Below are positions 57,246-64,000 of a DNA stretch of 64,000 bases, in pieces. Both the position numbers and the translations under genes were made by a program. A model generated the notes under the pieces. The model ran no database searches and was not told where the DNA came from. It saw only the letters and a list, made by a program, of their open reading frames with translations. The DNA lies in contig CACPFN010000005.1 of the NCBI GenBank assembly GCA_902633185.1, positions 1 through 64,000 on the forward strand. The letters are read 5' to 3'. The number at the start of each line of letters is the position of its first letter. Position 1 is the stretch's first letter. This DNA is from an uncultured Pelagibacteraceae bacterium (GTDB lineage: Bacteria; Pseudomonadota; Alphaproteobacteria; Pelagibacterales; Pelagibacteraceae).

Positions 57246-59837
57246 ATGAAATTATCTGAATTATTTGAGCAAAATGGCTTTGATTTAGGAAATCTAAAAG
57301 AATCCTTTGGATTAATAGATAGAATATCAGAACATATAATAGCTGAAAGTGATGAAGTTTTAGCAAAGCAGCATCAAATTTCAGAAAACATTTATTTTTT
57401 AATTAAAGGCAAAGCTACATTTACCAAGTATTTTGAAACAAAATCTATAACCTTTGCAAAAATAACAAAGCCTGCAACCCCATTAGGTATATCTGGACTT
57501 AATCAACCCAATAGATTTATGGGTGAAATATTTATTGAAGGTGGAACAGAATATATCTCGATAAAACTAAATGATTTAAGAGATTTACAACAAAAAAATA
57601 GTAAACTTATATCAACATTATACTCAGCCATTTCGTTTTTTTCTTTCCAACTGCTTGTCTCTTCAAGAAATTTAAACACTTTGTATAAAGATGATGAAAT
57701 ACAAATTTCTCCAGGTATCCCATCAGAAAAAAGTATTACAAATATACATAGAATTAAATCTGCTACTTTTTTCTCAACACTTACTGATGATGACTTAGAA
57801 AAGTTTATTAAATTAGGCAACATTAAGATGTATTCATCTAATCAATATATAGTTAAAGAGGGAGACGTTTCTAAAGGTTTAAAGATGTTATTAAGTGGTA
57901 AAGTTGATGGCTTATTCCACAACTTTATTAATGGAAAAATAAGAAGAAATTTTAGAACTTTAACTAGAGCTGGTATTGCGCTAACTTTATCTTCAGGGAA
58001 AGGAGATTTTTTTAATCCATATACAATTAAATCTACTAGGGATACAAAAGTTTTACATATTTCTAACGAAGCACTCGAAAATCTGATTATTTCTGATCCT
58101 GAATTATCAATAAAGATTTTCAAAAGACAATTGTGGCAGCTAGGACGTTTCCAACAAAGTGCTACTGGCCTAACAAAGTATTCAGCTGAAAACGAATTAG
58201 AATTTGTTAATTTATTATTGAAAGATAATACTGCAAGAATACCTGCTAGTTCTAAGTTATATAGTATTCCACATTTATTGAAGAGTAATCATACCTATGC
58301 AATGGCATTTGATGTGGTTTACGAACTACTTATTAAAGGAAATGAAATAGAAAAATCATTATCTAGTTTAATAAAAGATACTTTAAATAATTTAGAAAGA
58401 GAGTCTCGTTTCCACAGCCAATTAAATATTATTTATAATAGAGTATCTAATTCATCTAATAATTCAGATAAAACAAAATTAAGAGAGCTAACCAATTCAA
58501 ATTTCACCAAAGCTTTTGATAATGTTAAATATGTAATAAAGGGTTGGGAAAATTTACCAGATGAACCAACAAATATTTTTTTTTACAATCACTTAGCTGC
58601 TATAGATGATAATCAGCTTGCAAATGGGCATTCATTTTCAATCGATAGTCATTTCATCAGTTCAAAAATATTACATCCAAAATATAATGATGGAGGCCAA
58701 CGTATCGTTAGAACAAGTCGGAACACAGAATTTTGGAGATATAATTACTATGAAAATTTAGATTACATTTTTGTTCATACCCCAGAGTCTGATAAGTTGG
58801 ACGAAAGCGAAGAGGAAAAGAAATTAAGAAAACAAAAGCTTTTTGAAGAAGCTCAAAAGGTATTTGATCAAAAACAACCGATTGTAATTGCCCCCGAAGG
58901 AACATCAGAAACAGAAGATAATAAAACAATAACATCTCCAGGACCATTTAAAGCTGGAGCATTTAACCTTGCATTTAAACTTAACCCAAAACCAAAACTT
59001 ATTCCAATTGCCCTTGCTAATTTTGATTATCCAGTTTCTAAAACAATATATTCAGCAGTCATTAAGGAGCCAATAACTATAAGTGATCATGTCAAAGATC
59101 CAGAAAATCAAGAGGAAATGAAAAGCTTCTTAGATAATTACAGAACCAAATTTAGATCTTATGTAGAAGAAGCAATTGATTTGGCTAAAAATGTTCAAGA
59201 TAATTTAGATAAAATAGAGAATTTGAAAACTAATGTAAACTTAGTCAGTCCAGTTGAAGAAGAGTTTGAATTAGATGTTAGAGAATTAGAACATAATTCT
59301 TTTCAACAGACAAAAACAAATAACAGTGTTGCACTGTATGGAAGTTCGACTTTTAAAATGTGGGATAATGCCAAAAATGATTTATCAATAAATAATCTTT
59401 ATAATTTAGGTTTTGGAGGCTCAACTTTAGTATCTTGTAGAAGATATTTTGATAGATTGGTTGCTCCTTTAAACCCATCTAATCTTTTCTTTTATGCTGG
59501 AGATAATGATATTGGTTATGGAATGGATAGCGATGAATTGTTGAAAGAATTTTTATTATTTTCTAATCAAGTTGAAGAAAAATTGCCAAGAGCAAAATGT
59601 TTTTTTATTTCAATTAAGCCTAGTCCCTTTAGAAGGGATCTTATGACAACAATTTTAGATGCTAATTCTAAGATAAAAAAACACTTAACCAATTTAAAAA
59701 TGTGGGATTATGTTGATATTACAACACCCATGATAAATGCAGGTTATGATAAGTTTTACGATGAAGATCCACTACATATGAACGAACTTGGATATAGTTT
59801 GTTAAGTAAGCTTGTAAGAGATAAAATTTACAATTAA
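57246..59837 (+). CDS. Multidomain protein: two cNMP-binding-like domains + PlsC-type acyltransferase + SGNH/GDSL hydrolase
   Basis: cNMP-like 'YIVKEGDVSKGLKMLLSGKVDGLF'; PlsC 'NHLAAIDD' (H-X4-D) and 'APEGTSE'; SGNH 'ALYGSSTFKMW', 'FYAGDNDIGYGM', 'DPLHMNELGY'. Confidence 0.8.
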   Translation: MKLSELFEQNGFDLGNLKESFGLIDRISEHIIAESDEVLAKQHQISENIYFLIKGKATFTKYFETKSITFAKITKPATPLGISGLNQPNRFMGEIFIEGGTEYISIKLNDLRDLQQKNSKLISTLYSAISFFSFQLLVSSRNLNTLYKDDEIQISPGIPSEKSITNIHRIKSATFFSTLTDDDLEKFIKLGNIKMYSSNQYIVKEGDVSKGLKMLLSGKVDGLFHNFINGKIRRNFRTLTRAGIALTLSSGKGDFFNPYTIKSTRDTKVLHISNEALENLIISDPELSIKIFKRQLWQLGRFQQSATGLTKYSAENELEFVNLLLKDNTARIPASSKLYSIPHLLKSNHTYAMAFDVVYELLIKGNEIEKSLSSLIKDTLNNLERESRFHSQLNIIYNRVSNSSNNSDKTKLRELTNSNFTKAFDNVKYVIKGWENLPDEPTNIFFYNHLAAIDDNQLANGHSFSIDSHFISSKILHPKYNDGGQRIVRTSRNTEFWRYNYYENLDYIFVHTPESDKLDESEEEKKLRKQKLFEEAQKVFDQKQPIVIAPEGTSETEDNKTITSPGPFKAGAFNLAFKLNPKPKLIPIALANFDYPVSKTIYSAVIKEPITISDHVKDPENQEEMKSFLDNYRTKFRSYVEEAIDLAKNVQDNLDKIENLKTNVNLVSPVEEEFELDVRELEHNSFQQTKTNNSVALYGSSTFKMWDNAKNDLSINNLYNLGFGGSTLVSCRRYFDRLVAPLNPSNLFFYAGDNDIGYGMDSDELLKEFLLFSNQVEEKLPRAKCFFISIKPSPFRRDLMTTILDANSKIKKHLTNLKMWDYVDITTPMINAGYDKFYDEDPLHMNELGYSLLSKLVRDKIYN

Positions 59838-59846
59838 TATTTTTTA

Positions 59847-60389
59847 ATGAGTTTTAAAAAATATCTATGGAAATGTAGATTGTTAGTCCTCAATACACCT
59901 AATTACAGTCATCCAGAATATAAAAGGTCAAAAGATTTGTATCAAAAAGACATCAAAGGGTTTCACAAAAGATACATAAAATTAGTTACAAAATTAGATA
60001 AATCAAAAAAATTTAAAGTTACTTTAATTGGTTTTGATGGCACAATAAAAATTGAGTTAGATCAAATATATACAAAAAAAATCTTCGAAATAGTCGATAA
60101 AATGCCAATGAATAAACTAATCAAAGATAAAAAATTTAAACCATTAAATCTTTCTTTATTTTCAGATTATAAACCAGAGACAACCTTAAAAGGTTTAGGT
60201 TTTAAAGATAAGGAGAAAGCATTGTTTACTGTTTCAGCCATAAAAAAGAGACCAATAAAATATCAAGTAAATGTTATTGCAACTATGCTAGGTAGAGCTA
60301 AAAATCATCCAAATAAAACAAAAGACATGAATGATGCTATAGTAGTTTTTAAAAAATGGATGGAAAATTACAAAGCAAATAAAAAATGA
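59847..60389 (+). CDS. DUF4174-like N-terminal region plus a second small conserved-looking domain
   Basis: 'KYLWKCRLLVLNTPN...VTLIGFDGTIKIELDQIYTKKIFEIVDKMPMNKLIKDKK' resembles DUF4174; C-terminal 'TLKGLGFKDKEKALFTVSAIKKRPIKYQVNVIATMLGRAKNHPNKTKDMNDAIVVFKKW'. Confidence 0.6.
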   Translation: MSFKKYLWKCRLLVLNTPNYSHPEYKRSKDLYQKDIKGFHKRYIKLVTKLDKSKKFKVTLIGFDGTIKIELDQIYTKKIFEIVDKMPMNKLIKDKKFKPLNLSLFSDYKPETTLKGLGFKDKEKALFTVSAIKKRPIKYQVNVIATMLGRAKNHPNKTKDMNDAIVVFKKWMENYKANKK

Positions 60390-60913
60390 AAAATAAAGGT
60401 TTCACATTAATAGAACTTTTAGTTGTTGTTGCAATAATTGGGATTTTAGCTGCAGTAGGGGTAGTTGCCTATAGCGGTTATACTAAAGGTGCTAAAGAAA
60501 CAGTTCTTAAAAACAATCATAAAACTTTATATAAAGAATTAATAAAGGACATTACTAATTGTGAGCTTAACGGAAAGTTGGAGAGATATACTTGGAGTAG
60601 TGGATCTATTAAAACCTACACATATGGAGCAGGTGGGAGTAGCGGATGTAGAACTGCATTTGATCAAGGAGTATTACAACAGCACTTTTATTATGTTGGC
60701 TTAAAAGATCCAATTATTAATCTTGCAGGTATATGCAACTCTAAATGTATGGATGGGGGAGCTGTATGGGCGGGTCCGCCATTTGAATTTAAAGGATATT
60801 ATAAGGTCGGAAAAACATTTGTTGAGAATAAAGGTAACACATTAACACTAACAACGTATATGACAGACAAAACAACTAAAATAGAAAATTCATTAATTAT
60901 ACCTAATTTTTAA
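60386..60913 (+). CDS. Type IV pilin / pseudopilin
   Basis: Prepilin signature MKNKGFTLIELLVVVAIIGILAAVGVVAYSGYTKGAKE. Confidence 0.9.
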   Translation: MKNKGFTLIELLVVVAIIGILAAVGVVAYSGYTKGAKETVLKNNHKTLYKELIKDITNCELNGKLERYTWSSGSIKTYTYGAGGSSGCRTAFDQGVLQQHFYYVGLKDPIINLAGICNSKCMDGGAVWAGPPFEFKGYYKVGKTFVENKGNTLTLTTYMTDKTTKIENSLIIPNF

Positions 60914-60963
60914 ATAACAATATATTAAACAAAAACACAGGTTTATTATAATGGCTAAATTAT

Positions 60964-61161
60964 ATGATTGAATTTTTATTTAAAGTATCACTGCTAATAC
61001 TTGGTTTGATAGTAATTAGATTTGGCATAATTCAGATTAGAAAGTATAAAAAGGGAGAAATTAGATCAAAGAATAATATTTTTAGTCAAATTTCATTTTT
61101 AATTTTCTTTGCTGGAATCATAGGGTTAGTTATTTATTCAATATTAGGCTTACTCGAGTAA
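60964..61161 (+). CDS. Small two-TM membrane protein
   Basis: 65-aa ORF with two hydrophobic segments. Confidence 0.55.
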   Translation: MIEFLFKVSLLILGLIVIRFGIIQIRKYKKGEIRSKNNIFSQISFLIFFAGIIGLVIYSILGLLE

Positions 61162-61211
61162 GCTAATTTATCTCATATTATAATTTTAAAATTCCAATAA
61201 AGAGCTTAATT

Positions 61212-62639
61212 ATGAAAAAAATTATCTTCTTTTTTCTCAGTATTTTATCAGTATTTAATTATGCAAACGCTAAAGATTTTTTCTTAAATATAACTGATCA
61301 AATATCAGAAAATGAGTTTCGATTAAGCTATGGAGTTTCAGTTACCGATGTTAACAAAGATAATAAATATGATTTTGTAGTAACTGGTTTTGGTTTCAAA
61401 AATTTAGCCCTATCTTATAAAGATGGAAAATTAATAAATATAATAAATGAAAAAATATTTACAGATGAAGAAAGAAGAACAATTGGTGTTGCCGCATGTG
61501 ATATCGATCAAGATGGTTATGAGGAAATATATTTTTTAAATACTGATACATATAGTGGATCAAAAATTTATTCTGATCGACTAATAGATTTAAATAACAA
61601 TAAATTCGAAGATTTATTTGAAAAAGAAATTAATCAAAGTGAATTAAATTTAACAGCTGGAAGGTCAGTTGTTTGTGTAGATAGAAATGGTGATGGTGCA
61701 TATGGTATTTACGTTGCAAATTATGGTGGTCCAACTCGATTTTATGAATTAATTAGAGATCGAATAAAGGACCAAGCTAAATCATTATCAATTGATAAAA
61801 TTACCGGAGGTAGAGCAATAGTGTCTGGACATATTCTTTCAGATAGATCTGATATTTTTGCTGCAAATGAAAGAGGAGATAACTTTTTATATTATAATTC
61901 TAAAGGTTCTTTCCAAGATGTGGCTAAAGAGTATGCAGTTCAAGATAGATTTGAAAATGGTAGAGGAACAGCTTTAAGTGATATTTTATATAGAGGACGA
62001 TTAGATATTTTATCTTCTAACTGGGATGGAATGCATAGAGCATATGTTTTAGATGGAGATAAATTTAAAGATATATCAACATCTCCATATAACGATCCCA
62101 CAAAAATAAGAACAGTTATTTCAGCTGATTTTGATAATGACGGATACGATGAAATTTTTATGAATAATATTGGAGAACCAAATAAACTTTTCAAAGTTTT
62201 AGAGGGAGGAGTATTTAAAGAAATTAAAATGGAAAATGGTCTTGAGGCTGTTGGACTTGGAACTGGTGCAGCTGTTGCAGATGTTGACGGTGATGGAATT
62301 TTAGAATTATTAGTTTCACATGGTGAGTCAGGGTTTCAACCATTAACTTTATATAAAGCAGATATTAAAAATTTTAATTATTTAAGAATTAAGCCTCTTA
62401 ATCAATTTGGAGCACCTGCAAGAGGTGCAACAGTAACAATGAAATCTAATAAAAGAATTCATTCAAAAACAATAGATGCAGGTTCAGGATATCTCTGTCA
62501 GATGGAACCAGTAGCTCATTATGGAATAAGAAAAGATGAAAAAGATTTTAAAGTTGAAATTAAATGGACTGATGGATCAATAGAATCATTTGATATTGAT
62601 GAATTAAATAAAACTTACGAATTTAGACAAAAACTATAG
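61212..62639 (+). CDS. Exported FG-GAP/VCBS beta-propeller protein with ASPIC/UnbV-type C-terminus (CRTAC1-like)
   Basis: Signal peptide; Ca-binding repeats DVNKDNKYD, DIDQDGYEE, DRNGDGAYG, DFDNDGYDE, DVDGDGILE; C-terminal 'NQFGAPARGATVTMKSNKRIHSKTIDAGSGYLCQMEPVAHYGI'. Confidence 0.85.
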   Translation: MKKIIFFFLSILSVFNYANAKDFFLNITDQISENEFRLSYGVSVTDVNKDNKYDFVVTGFGFKNLALSYKDGKLINIINEKIFTDEERRTIGVAACDIDQDGYEEIYFLNTDTYSGSKIYSDRLIDLNNNKFEDLFEKEINQSELNLTAGRSVVCVDRNGDGAYGIYVANYGGPTRFYELIRDRIKDQAKSLSIDKITGGRAIVSGHILSDRSDIFAANERGDNFLYYNSKGSFQDVAKEYAVQDRFENGRGTALSDILYRGRLDILSSNWDGMHRAYVLDGDKFKDISTSPYNDPTKIRTVISADFDNDGYDEIFMNNIGEPNKLFKVLEGGVFKEIKMENGLEAVGLGTGAAVADVDGDGILELLVSHGESGFQPLTLYKADIKNFNYLRIKPLNQFGAPARGATVTMKSNKRIHSKTIDAGSGYLCQMEPVAHYGIRKDEKDFKVEIKWTDGSIESFDIDELNKTYEFRQKL

Positions 62640-62697
62640 GACAATACTACTCATTATATAGTGTTGAAAAATTGTAAAGCTTTTATATATCAAGATT

Positions 62698-62841
62698 ATG
62701 ACTATTTGCTCTTTATCACTGTTAGCATTATTTGTTTCAGGAATTGTAATGTATCTTTTTAGAGAACCATCTGAGGAAGAATTAAAAAAGTTCAATAGCA
62801 AAACTCAAGACCGAAGCAACTGGTCAAATATGGGTTTTTAG
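62698..62841 (+). CDS. Small signal-anchored protein (47 aa), not in ORF track
   Basis: Read directly: MTICSLSLLALFVSGIVMYLFREPSEEELKKFNSKTQDRSNWSNMGF-stop. Confidence 0.5.
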   Translation: MTICSLSLLALFVSGIVMYLFREPSEEELKKFNSKTQDRSNWSNMGF

Positions 62842-62852
62842 ATCATTAATTA

Positions 62853-63554
62853 ATGTTCAGTATTAAAAATACAATTAGTCTTATTATATTTGTTATTTTT
62901 TTTTCAATTCCGATAAATTCAGCAAATTCTCAAGAAAAAAACTATTATCAAGATATCGTTAATGATTGGAATAAAATTTTCCCAGACAGAAATAGAAATG
63001 CGGCAGGTCCTAAATTTTTTAAATATATAATTGATAAAGATATCTCTTATGAAGATTTTGTTGAATATAATAAATTATATTGTGCAGTATCAGGTTCTTT
63101 AATAAGTCCAAATGCTGTTCCAGAATATGTTTATTTAACTGAAAACAACACAGGCAAAAAGATATGTGGTGAATATTATAGATGCTGCATTCCATGCTCC
63201 TGTGATTTAATGAAATATTCAAAAACAACTAAGATGAAACATAAATTTAAAGGTATAGAAAAAGAATTTTATGTTTTCACAATTGAAAATCCTTGTGGAA
63301 AAACTGATTTTCCTGAAAGGGTAAATAAAAAATATTTTTGTAATGGCAATGATTTAGATACTAAACAAGTTTCAGTAGTAGATGGAAAACTGGTCATTGG
63401 TTTATTACATAAAGCCAAAACTTGCACTCAATATAATGTTAATGCCATAGACAGACACCAGGTGACAGGCAGATATTGTACGCTTAGAAACAATACTCCA
63501 TTAGATCAGCTCCAGTCAGGTATGGGTGATATATTCATTAAACTTGCAAGATAA
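62853..63554 (+). CDS. Exported Cys-rich hypothetical protein
   Basis: Signal peptide; 10 Cys after it, including 'YRCCIPCSCDLMKY'. Confidence 0.65.
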   Translation: MFSIKNTISLIIFVIFFSIPINSANSQEKNYYQDIVNDWNKIFPDRNRNAAGPKFFKYIIDKDISYEDFVEYNKLYCAVSGSLISPNAVPEYVYLTENNTGKKICGEYYRCCIPCSCDLMKYSKTTKMKHKFKGIEKEFYVFTIENPCGKTDFPERVNKKYFCNGNDLDTKQVSVVDGKLVIGLLHKAKTCTQYNVNAIDRHQVTGRYCTLRNNTPLDQLQSGMGDIFIKLAR

Positions 63555-63577
63555 CAATAAGATTATATATTCATCAA

Positions 63578-63847
63578 ATGGTATTGTATAACGAAAAAAT
63601 TAAACACCTTAGTTGTTCTGATTTAAGGGTATTTTTGAAAAGATTGGTCAAGGATAAGATAGAAAAAGAGTGGACCGAGGACTTCATTGATAATATGAAC
63701 CTAGTAATAATCCCAAGAATGACCATAAAAAGACGTTACGAGAATAAGGGTATAGATATGTCAAGACTGATTGATAATCCTACCTACTATCAGCATGTCA
63801 AAAAGAGCGTCGACTCTAGAGGCAATCTCGAATTTAAAGATCGATAA
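63578..63847 (+). CDS. Small hypothetical protein
   Basis: 89-aa ORF, charged, no motif recognised. Confidence 0.55.
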   Translation: MVLYNEKIKHLSCSDLRVFLKRLVKDKIEKEWTEDFIDNMNLVIIPRMTIKRRYENKGIDMSRLIDNPTYYQHVKKSVDSRGNLEFKDR

Positions 63848-63934
63848 TTTTTTTCCGATACGCCAATTTAATCCCTAGCACTGCATTCATATTTTCTATA
63901 AGCTGTTTTAAAAAAACAAACTTAAGAGGGAAAT

Positions 63935-64000
63935 ATGAACAAATATTTTAAAATAATTGTTGTTTTATTATCGTCTCTATTTCTAAGTTTCTCAGCAAAT
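63935..64000 (+). CDS. Start of an exported protein, truncated by window edge
   Basis: ATG with upstream AAGAGGG; MNKYFKIIVVLLSSLFLSFSAN... looks like a signal peptide. Confidence 0.55.
   Translation, partial: MNKYFKIIVVLLSSLFLSFSAN

Noticed and set aside
1-64000. tRNA, rRNA, CRISPR arrays, transposases, integrases or phage genes
   Set aside because: Looked for T-loop-like sequences, regular spaced repeats and mobile-element proteins by eye; none found. A tRNAscan/CRISPR search would be decisive.

Overview
AT-rich, gene-dense bacterial chromosome segment. Content and style fit a marine SAR11/Pelagibacter-type alphaproteobacterium; this placement is inferred from gene content, with no marker gene tested. 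The first ~45 kb is dominated by organosulfonate and sulfur metabolism. It holds an HpsN-like HisD paralogue, Pta, an LDH2/MDH2 (ComC-like) dehydrogenase, TauABC with an oversized TauC, a taurine:pyruvate-type aminotransferase, alanine dehydrogenase, two TauE-family exporters, AprM-B-A, SuyAB and Xsc. It is interspersed with housekeeping genes: a TPP riboswitch plus ThiV-like transporter, rseP, HU, amt, bcp, recX, cysQ, mnmA and pabBAC. From 45 to 55 kb there is an FGly-type sulfatase, a split TRAP transporter and an aromatic ring-cleavage set (extradiol dioxygenase, MhpA-like hydroxylase, FAH-family hydrolase, BKACE). From 55 to 64 kb there is a photolyase, an unusual cNMP-binding + PlsC acyltransferase + SGNH hydrolase fusion, a lone type IV pilin, an FG-GAP/ASPIC beta-propeller protein and a Cys-rich exported protein. 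The best novelty candidates are the cNMP-PlsC-SGNH fusion, an unannotated 27-aa hyperbasic ORF with a strong Shine-Dalgarno (31215-31298, minus), the ~640-aa TauC, the sulfatase/TRAP/ring-cleavage cluster and several unannotated small membrane ORFs. I saw no rRNA, tRNA, CRISPR array, transposase or phage gene. All functional calls come from reading motifs and have not been checked against databases.
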